Source: Plasmodium coatneyi (lineage: Eukaryota > Apicomplexa > Aconoidasida > Haemosporida > Plasmodiidae). Taken from it: a stretch of DNA of 64,000 nucleotides. Numbering within the stretch: the stretch's first letter is position 1; each line of letters opens with the position of its first letter. This document shows positions 21,114 to 31,596 of the stretch, piece by piece. A model generated the notes under the pieces. It saw nothing but the letters and a program-made list of their open reading frames with translations, searched no databases and was not told the DNA's origin. Both the position numbers and the translations under genes were made by a program. Where the stretch lies: NCBI RefSeq assembly GCF_001680005.1, contig NC_033567.1:1054001-1118000 (forward strand). The letters run 5' to 3'.

Positions 21114-21981
21114 ATGAGGACTACTATGTTGGTGAGGGTGCTTGCATGTATAGTGTCGCAGCTACTTGTATAGAAGCCTTCGTCATTATTCACCACGCGA
21201 GGGTTATTCTACCCATTTTAATGTAACCGCACAAATGAACCAACCGTAATCCAGTAACATAGATATGCATGCGTGTGTACACATATATGTTTTATGAGTA
21301 ACAACAAGCTTAAAAAAAAAAATATATATTAACTAGAGCACGTAGGGTGTTAACACGTTATTCATCATTCCGTTAGTTGCAATTCGTTCTATTTTTTTTC
21401 CCTCCTGTATGTACCATTGAAGTGTAAACGAATAGGCATAGGCACTCCTCCAAATAAGGGTTTCCCCCCCTCCGTGTTTGCAACGCCGCTAGAACGAAAT
21501 ATACCGGAAGAGAGAGTATATTCATACGTACCTACATTAGTACATTTACCTAGCAATTAACAGGATTTTACCAGGTACCTCTTTAATTTGATGACAATTT
21601 TATTACTCCTTTTTTTTTTGCGCGTAGTTTACCCACCCCATTTGTGGGCTGCATCTCCTTGTTTGTATTTGCCCGAAAATTCCATAGTTGTGTCTACTCA
21701 CTAGGAGGATAACATTATCGGTCCTCAGGTTTGCGCCAATTCGTGCACAGCGTTTCGCCAAAATTTGATGCGAGTCCTTTTATGCGCAAGATCATCCATT
21801 TCTGAACTGCTCCAGTGGGCCGTATGAAATGACATACGATGCGTACTTGCTGTGGTTAAAGAACGAAGGAAAAATTATTCTCCTCTCTGCAGGGAATAAA
21901 TTAAAGCTTCCTACAAAAGGGTGGAAAATAAAATTTATTAATAAATCTAAAACACAGACTACTCTACACGATGAGATGTAA
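21114..21981 (+). CDS. Candidate small spliced gene, tentative exon chain
   Basis: The best-supported piece is a terminal exon 21816-21981, preceded by acceptor CTGCTCCAG. It is open for 54 codons to TAA and has protein-like composition (begins GPYEMTYDAYLLWLKNEG). In phase with it is a 24-nt exon at 21705-21728, bounded by CACTAG and GTTTGC. Upstream pieces that keep the phase are 21564-21574 (11 nt) and 21114-21131 (ATG AGG ACT ACT ATG TTG, donor GTGAGG), giving a 72-residue product. The chain through the 11-nt exon is weak. An alternative reading of the same exon borders ends at TGA just after 21816. No family is recognised. The stop at 21979-21981 overlaps the possible ATG at 21971 of the next gene. 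Confidence 0.3.
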
Positions 21982-24127
21982 CAGCGAAAGTAGAATGTCC
22001 AGGGAAATGACGTCGGGAATTAACCCATATGGAGAGAGGAAAAAAGAGTCTAGAAATTTTGGAGACTTTTCTGATAATTACAATTTCCTGCAAAGTAACG
22101 ATTCCATTGGTGACTCCTTCGAAGAGAGAGAAAAAAGAAAAAAAATGAGAGAAGAGGAATATAACAAAATTATGGAAAGTTCGGAAGAGAAGAGTGACTT
22201 TTTCAATGACGATAAGAATTGCTACTCCTATTCGGACAGGAGTGAAATCTCTCAATCACAAGTGAGCAAATCTCCGTCAGTGGGGTCTACCTTCCCTTTG
22301 CCTGGAGGAACGCAAAATGGAAACACCTACCATAGTGGCAGAAGTAACCATGTTCTGACACTAACCAGCGCAACTTTAGAGGAAAACATTTTAAGAAATT
22401 TGGAAGACGATAGTAGCTACGATGGACATTTCGGTAGCGACACTGAGAAGGGTAAAAGTGTGAGATACAGTAGAAGGAAATCCGTTACGAGTGAGAAGTC
22501 ACCCCAGGAGGATCACTTTCGCCATCAGAGAAGTAGCCTAAAAAGTGGAAGAAGTAGCCGCAGATTTGAAAAATGCCCCAGTGGGGGGAAGGTAAAATTT
22601 GATAAAGGCGATAGCGCTGATTATCTCCATAGAACGGCATTCAAAATGGCACAAATGGGAAACACGGAAAAAACAGGTCTCTGGTTTATAGACACCATGA
22701 ATGAGATGCTAGATAGCCTTTCCGATGGGAACGAAAAAGTGGAATACACAAACGATGGTGCTGTGGTTAATACCAGCTCGAACTACGTCAATTTAAATTA
22801 CGCCCCGTTAGGAATAAACACCATATTGAGGTGGCCAGAATATTTAAAACTGAACAGCCTAATTTCGGGCGTTCATATTTTTCCCATCTATGAGGGCATA
22901 CGCAGCATGTTTATAAAATACCAGAGCCAAAAAATGGAGGGGAAAAATAAAAAGGCAGGAAAAAGCGCTACCCGTTTGCCCTTACCCACATTTCCGCACC
23001 AAAATGAAAAGGATAGATGTATCCCAAAGGTTTATTCAAATTTGCCAAACTTGAATATGCCAACTGACGGTGAGGATATTGCACATGCACAATACCCTCA
23101 TAACAACTTTCACGCAAAAAAAGGTACCACCATAATATACGATGACGATTATGATGATTTTCTCTTTTCCAATTTGCCATACCTAATCCAAAGGATGAGA
23201 AACAAATATAATAAATTCTGTGAACATGTTGGAGAAACATTAGAGCTTATAGACAGAGAAAATTACACATTCAAGCAATACTGTTTTGCACTTTCGAAAA
23301 TTCTTGTCCAAAATTTAATAAATATGATACCCTTTTCAAAGTTCCCTGGGTTGGTTAGCCATATGACAAATTCCATCCATACGTGTATCCGTCCTAATGA
23401 AAATGAAGAATCCATGACGGAAACGGATTTTGTCAACACGTATAATGTGCAGTACAGTAACAGCAAAATGGGAACTGCATATTCCCTACCGTTGGAGTTG
23501 GATAGGTCCACGTCAAATTTAAGTTCCACCATTCGGATGAACTGCATGGGACAGACAAAAAACAACGCGTTGCCGTATTCGATGCCCCATTCGATGCCCA
23601 ATTCGAATGCAACGTTTGCTTGCAAGGGTGGAGGGAGTCACATCCTCACCGGGGGAAGAAGCATAAACCTAAATGAGCAACAGAGAAGGCATAGTTTTTC
23701 TCAAATTTTCTATGGCACCCAAAGGAACAGTACAATTTTACCAGGCGGAATACTTGAGGAAAGACGAAATTATCTAACAGGCAATTTTAACACCCTGCCA
23801 AAGTACGTAAAAACGTGTGCCAATAGTCGCAGAAAGTTAAGCCATTCTCTAAGACCCGCCGATTTAATAAAAATGGCAGGTGTGAAAAATAATGCACTTA
23901 TAAACGTGGGCACATTACGGAAGTGTAAATCGTCGCACAACCCATCAGGAAGTCAAGAAGTTGTGCCAAAGGTTAACACAGAAACGGTGACTGAGGAGGA
24001 AGAGGCTGATGCGGAAGGTAAGCACTTAGATAACTTGCAAAAGAACATCTCCGATGAGCCAGACCAATCGTTTAATGCAACCGCCGATGAAAATTACTGC
24101 ACGGCTAAGTCAATTCCCCTTAGCTAG
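21971..24127 (+). CDS. Protein of unknown function (718 aa)
   Basis: Single long frame from ATG 21971; ATGs at 21995 and 22007 are alternative starts, and a start after 21981 would avoid overlap with the candidate small gene. The first ~215 residues are Ser/Arg/Glu/Lys-rich and likely disordered. Residues about 220-480 look folded and are interrupted by a short insert: LHRTAFKMAQMGNTEKTGLW, then LGINTILRWPEYLKLNSLIS, then a helical block with many hydrophobics (QYCFALSKILVQNLINMIP). The remainder is Ser/Asn-rich with an acidic tail. No transmembrane helix or signal peptide is clear, and no known domain is recognised. Confidence 0.85.
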   Translation: MRCNSESRMSREMTSGINPYGERKKESRNFGDFSDNYNFLQSNDSIGDSFEEREKRKKMREEEYNKIMESSEEKSDFFNDDKNCYSYSDRSEISQSQVSKSPSVGSTFPLPGGTQNGNTYHSGRSNHVLTLTSATLEENILRNLEDDSSYDGHFGSDTEKGKSVRYSRRKSVTSEKSPQEDHFRHQRSSLKSGRSSRRFEKCPSGGKVKFDKGDSADYLHRTAFKMAQMGNTEKTGLWFIDTMNEMLDSLSDGNEKVEYTNDGAVVNTSSNYVNLNYAPLGINTILRWPEYLKLNSLISGVHIFPIYEGIRSMFIKYQSQKMEGKNKKAGKSATRLPLPTFPHQNEKDRCIPKVYSNLPNLNMPTDGEDIAHAQYPHNNFHAKKGTTIIYDDDYDDFLFSNLPYLIQRMRNKYNKFCEHVGETLELIDRENYTFKQYCFALSKILVQNLINMIPFSKFPGLVSHMTNSIHTCIRPNENEESMTETDFVNTYNVQYSNSKMGTAYSLPLELDRSTSNLSSTIRMNCMGQTKNNALPYSMPHSMPNSNATFACKGGGSHILTGGRSINLNEQQRRHSFSQIFYGTQRNSTILPGGILEERRNYLTGNFNTLPKYVKTCANSRRKLSHSLRPADLIKMAGVKNNALINVGTLRKCKSSHNPSGSQEVVPKVNTETVTEEEEADAEGKHLDNLQKNISDEPDQSFNATADENYCTAKSIPLS

Positions 24128-26592
24128 ATCACCAACTTGGCAGAGTTGATGATGCGAAGGAGGTTTGGGGGGAGACCAGACCACATCGGTAAAATCGACT
24201 ACATTTCTATATGTGTATAGGATTAAAAGGAAGGCGGTGCCGGATTGGATATGGCCTGTCTCCATAACCCATATCATATTACCACCCATTCATATGCACC
24301 GTAAAAGCTCTACCCGGTTGGCATAACACGGGAGCGCCCTCCGAATGTTTCACCGTTTGCGTTTTTTTTTTTCTTTTTTTTCGTACGCGTTGGTGAGGCT
24401 ACTCACAAGTGCAACTCATTTCTCCCATAAAGAGATAATTTATCTCAACGTTCGTGTAAACCTATGCGTTCTTTTTTTTTTTTTTTTTTTGCGGACATGC
24501 TTACACACGACACCTCGATGTATGTACTCACTTCGAAAAAAATTCCCCCGTTTGTGCGCGCCACCGCCACCCCGACCATTACAACATTTGCACAAAACTA
24601 TACACTCTCATTTGAAAACCGTAACTTTAATTAACCCTTTTTTGAAGCGCTGTATGTAAGTGCATCCCCTTCGCATTTCACCTTTCGATCAACGTCGGAG
24701 AGGAAATACACCTGAAATTTCAGCATCAACCCATTCAGCAGTGCTATTTATATCCAAGAGGGGAAGGCGGAACGTTGATTGCCTACCCCTTCTGACGCCA
24801 CGAGGTCGTTTTTAATAAAGACGGTACAAAGTCCATTCTCACAGAAAATTCCGTTTTGCTTCTCCCCGAAATGTTCACATGCTACAGCATTGAGCCATAT
24901 TTTCCACGTTCTCCAGAAACTGCGTCGATGGAAAGGGTCCCCTAGCTAATATGACCCATACACATGCACTCATATGTGCACACAAAAGTACATTTCTACA
25001 CCGAATGTTGTGCAAAATGAAGTGAAGTGTTTGTTTAACTCCATTTGGGGGTAGGAATTTAAAACCCTTTGTTTAAAGCAATTGTCCGCTTTAAAAATTA
25101 TACATTTGATTCGTTTCTTGTTAAGGATTCCAACGATCATGTAGCGCATAAAACAGAAATGTGAACCCGTGCAAGTACATAATGCTATGCGGTATGCACA
25201 ATGTAGCGCTTCCATTTGTGTGAAAGTGGTACATCAGCTTTTTTTTCGGTTTGTTTTTCTTTCACCCTCGTTCCGCTGTTCGAATTGAGATAATTATGTT
25301 AACCACGCAAACGGCGAAACTGTTTTTTTTCCCTTTTACTTTAATCAAAATAACAACGCGTCGGACACAGCAAGTTGTTCATTTCCCCATGGGGTTCAAT
25401 TGAGTGCTGTTTTTATATATGTGAGAAGAAACACAATGCGTCTTTTTTTTTTTTTACCTTTTTCTTTTTTTTGTGCTATGTGAGTTATTGCATTGGCCTG
25501 CTTTACAATGATATATAAGGAGGGGTAAGTATTCATGAATATAGAAATGGAACACGAAGTTGCACATAACCAAATGGCTGTTCATCCTATTTGTAAAGCT
25601 ACAAAGTGTCAACATGCCCATTTGCATATGCAAGCACAGTGTATTATATATACATATATACATTATATATATGTATATGTATCCCTACTTGTATGCATAT
25701 TATACCACAATTAATCGCATACTTCGGCACTTGTATGTTTGTATCGTAAGTTATGCGGCTGATTCCGTGCCCATATTTTTTCCACCTCACAGCGCATTTG
25801 TTTTTAGGCTGAAAAAAAAATTCCCCCTTCTGTTGCCCTACTTTTGCAGCTCGCAATTTTGCGTAACGAGTTGGGCTGTGCCCGTTTTCCCCATTTTTAA
25901 ATTTTAAAGCGTTTTGAATTTGCATACATACGTGCATTACGTATATATAATACATATGGCCGCCTTTGCCCCAGGCTCAGTTTAGCTCAGAGAAAAAATA
26001 TGGTGCATATGTCGTGTTTGCATTGCGCCATTTGCCTGATGAAGGCCTTTTGCAGGAGACTGTGCCATTCCTTCCCTTTTATATAAAAAATTAAAATTTT
26101 TTCCCACCTGTTTGGTAAGTTCACGTGTCATCGTTCCTTCTCCTGCGGGACTGTATGTACATATATATATAATATATACATATATGTATGTATATGTTTC
26201 CTTTTTTTTTTTTTTAATTAGTTTGTGGAACCATATTTTAACGAACTTTTTGAATAAATACCCGCTCCGCCCCCATTTGTTCTCATATTTTTTTTGTGAT
26301 GTACATGTACGTGAGAGATAACTTTGGGGTTATTTTTTTTTTTTCGTTTTTCCACCTTTTACGACAGTTTTCCAGGCCAGATTTGGAGACCCTTTTTTTC
26401 CGCCGCGTTCTTTTGAACCTTTCGTGTGTCCGAGGGCGTCTTGCGTCCACCAGTGCGTCCTAAGGTGTTGCGTTGCTCGCCATCAGTGAAGCCACCTAAC
26501 AACGGTGAAGCCCCTCTCGACGAACGTAACATAATATGAGCCGAGCAGGCAGACCACAGGAATGAACTCTCTGACAGGAAGAAACGGCAAAA
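24128..26592. other. Intergenic region upstream of the MINDY gene
   Basis: 2.5 kb between two plus-strand genes, with TATA/CATA alternating stretches at about 25649-25682 and 26159-26190 and several T runs. Frames of up to 115 codons inside it are low-complexity. Nothing coding is supported. Confidence 0.5.
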
Positions 26593-28659
26593 ATGACAAC
26601 TATGATCAAGCTGCATTATGACGAGAAAAATGACGAAGAAGAAAATATGATCATTCGGTGCGCCGACTACGAGACGTTCAAATCCTATGTACTAAAAAAA
26701 TTCGATAAAGTATACGAAATTGTAAACTACGAAAATGAAAACATAAATTATTATAGCGTCAAATGGATCAACTTCATAAACAGGAGAGTACCAATTTTGC
26801 TGCAAAATAAAAGCGGACCATGTCCTCTTCTCTGCATTGCGAACATTCTTCTCCTACGTAACCAGCTACAGATTGACAAGAAAGTTAAAAAAATATCGCA
26901 GAGCTTTCTGGAAAATAAAATTATGAACATACTGTTAGAGTCCAATAAGAAAAATGTGACCGACAACACCGCGTCGTGTAATTATAGGAAAAACATAATC
27001 GAGTGTGTAGATATATTACCCCAGTTAAAATACGGACTAGACGTAAATTGTAAATTTACTAATATTCATTCATTTGAGTACACCAAGGGGTTGTGCATTT
27101 TTGACATGCTCAACATCCCATTATATCATGGTTGGGTCATCTCTTCGGAGGATGTAATGTTTTACTCCTACTTGAAAGATTATTCCTACAATGTCATAAT
27201 AAATAAAATTGTGAGATATAATGAATACTACGAGAGAAAGAAAAAAAAAAACGGAGACGATACGTCCAATGAGAAAACCGCCACTTTGTACCAGTTGGAG
27301 GACTTGGAGGAGGAAAAAAGGGAGGACTGCCATTTGGGAAAACCCTACGAGAGGGGTGCACTCATGGATGGCCAGACAAATAACCCAAGGGGAGCCTCCA
27401 ACAGTAATAAGAAAGGTGTCATCCCCAACGATGCCACCGTAGACTTAGCGAAGGGAACAAACAAAAGTACAGAAAAAAATAATAAAGAGAAAAACATAAA
27501 AGGCGTACCCATCTTTCCAGATGACCTTGATCAATTATCAAAAGGAAAATCCAAAACGACATTATTTCAGGATAGCTCCTCTGTGCAGGTTAGTACTGTA
27601 TCTCCCGTGGAGGTAGACACGACAAAAAAAAAGAGCACATCTTTTGGCAAAAAAAACACAAGTGCAGATGCATCTAGCAGTAAGAGCAGAACTAACAGCA
27701 ACTTGCTTAACTCGAAGCAGCCATGCTCTGTAGATTCGGAAAAAGGCGCAAATAAGTACAGCCCCGAAACGGGGCAGAAGTCGGATGGATTTCTTATGAA
27801 GGAGGGTAAAACGTTAAGTAATGTGACCTCCTCTGCAAAAAAAAACAACCTCAATAGGAACACCACTGCTGGCACTAATGCAAATATCAGTACCATTTCC
27901 AGTGTTGTTAGCCCTATGAGCAGTAATAACAGCAGCGTCGATGTGAACGCGGTACCCACCCCCAAATTTCCGGAGGACCCCTTGCTGATCAACTCCACCA
28001 GTCTAATTCCAGTTGAACATTCCTCTGAGGGAAATACCCAGGGTAAGTCGAAAAAATCCATCCAGGAGGAAAAAGATATTAGAAATTATGAACTGTTTAT
28101 GCAATCCAACGAAATAGCTAGCTTAACTAGCGAAACGGCGAATGCAGACATAGCAGATAATTACACAGAAAATAGTGAAAATTTTATCATGAAAAATTAC
28201 AACACAGATATAAATTTAACTCCATACGAAATTCACGAAGCGGTAATAATTTCCCAATTTCTGGAAACATACAAAACTCAGTTGACATTAGTTGGGTTGA
28301 AATTATTGCAAGAAAATTTGAACCCAAATCAACTTGTAGCCTTTTTCAGGAATAACCATTTTAACACCCTTTTTAAATATGAGAATAAATTGTTCCTGCT
28401 GGCTGCAGACATTTCCTTTCTACATTTGAGTTGTACATGGGAATTATTTGACAACGTAGATAATGACACCTCTTACTATGATAACAATTTTAGGTGCATA
28501 TCGAATCAGAAAAATCTGGACAAAAATTTAGACCATTCCATCATTTATTTGAATTATTATGATGGGAATAGTGCCAAAAATAACATGCATTGTGTCAGAT
28601 CCAATGCGCCCTTTTCAAATGGTAAAAAGAAGAAAAAAAAAAAGTGTACCTTTATGTAG
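26593..28659 (+). CDS. MINDY-family deubiquitinase with C-terminal CaaX box
   Basis: 688-residue relative of MINDY-1/2 (FAM63), cysteine peptidases that trim Lys48-linked ubiquitin chains. The catalytic block is VPILLQNKSGPCPLLCIANI, with oxyanion Q71 and nucleophile C77, followed by LLLRNQ. The catalytic His is H179 in LYHGWV, preceded by KGLCIFDMLNIP. A Lys/Ser/Asn-rich insert (about residues 215-490) splits the domain. Its C-terminal half resumes with NHFNTLFKYENKLFLLAADI and LSCTWELFDN, as in the family. The protein ends in a run of seven Lys then CTFM, a polybasic CaaX box predicted to be farnesylated (X = Met), implying membrane attachment. Start ATG 26593 is the first in frame. The family call is secure; linkage specificity and prenylation are inferred. 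Confidence 0.93.
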   Translation: MTTMIKLHYDEKNDEEENMIIRCADYETFKSYVLKKFDKVYEIVNYENENINYYSVKWINFINRRVPILLQNKSGPCPLLCIANILLLRNQLQIDKKVKKISQSFLENKIMNILLESNKKNVTDNTASCNYRKNIIECVDILPQLKYGLDVNCKFTNIHSFEYTKGLCIFDMLNIPLYHGWVISSEDVMFYSYLKDYSYNVIINKIVRYNEYYERKKKKNGDDTSNEKTATLYQLEDLEEEKREDCHLGKPYERGALMDGQTNNPRGASNSNKKGVIPNDATVDLAKGTNKSTEKNNKEKNIKGVPIFPDDLDQLSKGKSKTTLFQDSSSVQVSTVSPVEVDTTKKKSTSFGKKNTSADASSSKSRTNSNLLNSKQPCSVDSEKGANKYSPETGQKSDGFLMKEGKTLSNVTSSAKKNNLNRNTTAGTNANISTISSVVSPMSSNNSSVDVNAVPTPKFPEDPLLINSTSLIPVEHSSEGNTQGKSKKSIQEEKDIRNYELFMQSNEIASLTSETANADIADNYTENSENFIMKNYNTDINLTPYEIHEAVIISQFLETYKTQLTLVGLKLLQENLNPNQLVAFFRNNHFNTLFKYENKLFLLAADISFLHLSCTWELFDNVDNDTSYYDNNFRCISNQKNLDKNLDHSIIYLNYYDGNSAKNNMHCVRSNAPFSNGKKKKKKKCTFM

Positions 28660-29258
28660 ATTGGCGTGTTTACGCGTTTATTAGGTCCCTACTTGGGTGG
28701 GTCCTCATTCCACACCCTTTAGAAGTGCGCATATATGTGCATATCTACATGCCCGCACATGTGTGCAGGTCGTGGGCCCTATATATGACTTATTTTCACA
28801 TTTTTACGTATATGTGATTATCCCCCATTTTGGCTTTCTCCATTTTTTTTCAAAGTGCAAGAGCGAATTTTCGTCTCTTTCGTATATCCACTCTAGGCAT
28901 GTGTACCCACCGCATGTGCTCCCGCCATTTTAAATATGAATGATACCTAAATGTGTTGCGCAAGCATATATGTCTCCCCTAATTAAATTTTCCACTTTAA
29001 TTGAATAAGTAGTTATACATATATATGTATATTTTTGATATGTCTTTCTTTCGGTGCATATGCATGTGCCTACTTGAGTGCACACGTACACATGCATATG
29101 TGGTTTAATTAAAATTTTTCGTTTACCTTTTTTTTTTTACCTCCTTTTTGCATTTAACTATCCTTTGACATAATTGCGGAGAAAGGTACTTCATTTTGAA
29201 TGCTTCTTTTTTTTTTTTTTTAAATGTGTATGTTTATGCATATATGTATTTTTATGTG
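28660..29258. other. Convergent 3' gap between MINDY and RPAP3 genes
   Basis: About 600 bp of A+T-rich 3' flanking sequence with a T run at about 29207-29221. No gene is seen. Confidence 0.5.
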
Positions 29259-29338
29259 CACGCATTTTTAAGTACACGCATTATTAAGTGCATGCATTTT
29301 TAAGTACACGTATTTTTAAGTGAATGCATTTTTAAGAT
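29259..29338. repeat. 16-bp minisatellite overlapping the RPAP3 stop codon
   Basis: Five tandem 16-bp units (consensus CACGCATTTTTAAGTA with a few substitutions) at 29259, 29275, 29291, 29307 and 29323. The fifth copy contains the RPAP3 stop codon (TAA on the minus strand, 29332-29334). Confidence 0.9.
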
Positions 29339-31596
29339 ATCCTTTCGAGCAACCCCTTCAACAGAAGAGTCTTCTCCCTTAGGCAGTTTTCATTGCAGAG
29401 GAACACATTTGTATACTTCAAAATAAAGTTGTAAAACGTTAGCAACAATGTTCTTTCCTTCTTGTCGACAAAGAGGAGGACATAGTTTTCCTTTCCACCA
29501 TTGGTGAGGATGAACAATATGTCTATGAGCACCACGCACTCGGCACAGTTTAGCAATTCTCCCTCATCTTCCCTTTCTTGTACATGCGCCAATTCGCCGT
29601 TCGAAGCTGACTGGGCAGTTTTATTTGTTTCCCCATCAACATTGGGGGAAAGCCCTGCGGAAGCGCCTCTCTGCAACTTTATTTTTATGCCCTCCTCGTT
29701 ATCCACATTTTCAAACAAGGACAGGAAGTTATTTTTAAAGAGGGAGTCGAGTATATCTACGTAAATGTCCTTATCGAGGTTGAACTCGAATATGTCTTCT
29801 TCCAAAAAAGCAGTTTTGAGAATATCGATTTGTTTTTTGAAGTTGCTTTTTATTTCATTTGAATTCCAAAGGAGCTCGAAGCTTATCTTATTTTTAATTT
29901 TGTTCTTCCCGAGGTTTGCTTCCGTGGACATGGTGAGGAGGGGTGGTTTCGTTTCTTCCACGTCGCTCAGTGCGGTACACTCGCTCAGGGTGAGGCTGCT
30001 ATCCGTGTCGTGGTGACTATCCCTTTCGATGTCCTTATTTCCATTTCCCACATTGTTGTGCTTTCGATCAGACGGCGCTTCAACGTTTCTGTTTTTTTCC
30101 ACCGGGGCGTTCCCCCCATCATGCACCTCTGGAGGGTTTACCCCTTGAGCGAAATGTTGTAGGTATTTCTTTTCCTCACAAGGGAAATTCCACCCCCCAG
30201 ATGCACACCCCGTATTGGGCTCCTCCGCATTTGACACCCCCGTGAGGCACTTGACACCATTGGTATTATTTTCCAAGGGGATCACATCCTCAGTGTGCTC
30301 TTTGGATATAACTTGAATAGTTAACAGTCTGGGCTTCAATTTGTATCTCTCCAAAAGGGTAGATGTGTATTCAGCTTGCCTCCTCGCCCGTCTTTTAGCA
30401 TCATTTTGTGTTATCACATTTTGTAGCAGCTGAATTGACTTCTCAATGTTCAGACTGGAACAGCAGTTCATATCCTTTGCACATTCTTTGGAGAATTTAA
30501 AGTCCTTAAGGGAAGATTTGTAAATTTTTAGCTTATATCTTGCCATGCCCCTTAAGTAGTATGCCTTGAAAAGGACATACTTAACATTCACCGTGAGGGA
30601 ATTCTTCCCTATGCAATAGCTAGCACAATTTCTAAGCTCAGGCAAAAAATAATTGTAAAATAAAATTATGGAAGAACAATCATTGATGCTTTCGAAATAG
30701 GAAGACAACCTCTGATACACTAATGATCTGTTTACAAGAACTTTTGTCCTAAGAATACTTAACTGTTCAATATTTTTGTTCAGAAATTTTTGCTTCTTCT
30801 GGGAGAGTACATCTAGGTATAATTCATTATCTAGGTTTTGTTCGATCTGTAAAAATATATTATTGTTGCTTAGTTCGAAGTCGATGTAGCTAATTAGGTC
30901 ATTGTAATTTTCTAAGCATTTACTGTACCTTTTGTTTTGGTAGTTTATTTTTCCTTCTTCGTTTTTGGAGAGGTACATGTCATGCACTTTGGATCGGACA
31001 TTCACTAACCGGTCTTCTTCCATTCCTGTGTTTAGGACACAATTGGTACGTTCATTTGTTCCATCTTCTGTTTGTCCTTTTCCGCAGCTATCGTTGCAGA
31101 TGTTTGTATTTTTGCTTCTTTCCGTCTCAACGGTAGGGGCTAATTCTTCCGTCTTCTTCGCTCTATGAAGTGCCACCTCAGAATGTCCTCCCCTTTCCGT
31201 TTCATCTGGTGTTACCCCACTGCAGCCCCCACGATGGTCACCTGACCCCTCTTCATTATTGTCTATATCGTCTATTTTGAGTTTGTCCCACGCATTGTAG
31301 TAGCTCTCCAACGAGTTCTGGTCTCTCTTTAGGGCATTATTATTTCGTCTCCATTTTGTTCCCCCGTAAATGTTGGCACCCTTGGGATCTACAACCTGTG
31401 AAGATCTCCCATGGGAAGGTTGTTCCCCATGTCTATCATCGCCCTTCTTCTTCTCTTGTTTGGCGGCAGGCCTGTTGCTCCCTCCTACCTCTTTGCTAAC
31501 TTCGCTTTGCCACGCATACAGGTCCTCGAAGTACTCCTTTATCTCTTCCGAGTTGTGCTTGAGCTGCTTGGCAATTTCAACGTGAGACTGAGCCAT
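29332..31596 (-). CDS. RPAP3: RPAP3-like TPR subunit of the R2TP co-chaperone
   Basis: 754 residues. The N-terminus (HVEIAKQLKHNSEEIKEYFE, then DLYAWQSEV) matches the start of RPAP3, which has QVKQNAEELQDFMRDLENWE-type sequence there. Residues about 210-375 form helical TPR-like repeats (NEEGKINYQNKRYSKCLENY; then VNRSLVYQRLSSYFESINDC; then KAYYLRGMARYKLKIYKSSL), the Hsp90-binding part. After a low-complexity linker, residues about 570-754 match the RPAP3 C-terminal domain (SFELLWNSNEIKSNFKKQID and following), which contacts RuvBL1/RuvBL2. RPAP3 with PIH1 and the RuvBLs assembles RNA polymerases, snoRNPs and PIKK complexes. The ATG at 31596 coincides with the conserved N-terminus. SPAG1-type TPR proteins are less likely because they do not share this start. 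Confidence 0.85.
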   Translation of the reverse strand: MAQSHVEIAKQLKHNSEEIKEYFEDLYAWQSEVSKEVGGSNRPAAKQEKKKGDDRHGEQPSHGRSSQVVDPKGANIYGGTKWRRNNNALKRDQNSLESYYNAWDKLKIDDIDNNEEGSGDHRGGCSGVTPDETERGGHSEVALHRAKKTEELAPTVETERSKNTNICNDSCGKGQTEDGTNERTNCVLNTGMEEDRLVNVRSKVHDMYLSKNEEGKINYQNKRYSKCLENYNDLISYIDFELSNNNIFLQIEQNLDNELYLDVLSQKKQKFLNKNIEQLSILRTKVLVNRSLVYQRLSSYFESINDCSSIILFYNYFLPELRNCASYCIGKNSLTVNVKYVLFKAYYLRGMARYKLKIYKSSLKDFKFSKECAKDMNCCSSLNIEKSIQLLQNVITQNDAKRRARRQAEYTSTLLERYKLKPRLLTIQVISKEHTEDVIPLENNTNGVKCLTGVSNAEEPNTGCASGGWNFPCEEKKYLQHFAQGVNPPEVHDGGNAPVEKNRNVEAPSDRKHNNVGNGNKDIERDSHHDTDSSLTLSECTALSDVEETKPPLLTMSTEANLGKNKIKNKISFELLWNSNEIKSNFKKQIDILKTAFLEEDIFEFNLDKDIYVDILDSLFKNNFLSLFENVDNEEGIKIKLQRGASAGLSPNVDGETNKTAQSASNGELAHVQEREDEGELLNCAECVVLIDILFILTNGGKENYVLLFVDKKERTLLLTFYNFILKYTNVFLCNENCLREKTLLLKGLLERIS

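Noticed and set aside
27567..28061. 164-codon minus-strand open frame
   Set aside because: Antisense of the MINDY low-complexity insert; Leu-rich mirror of Lys/Asn/Ser codons.
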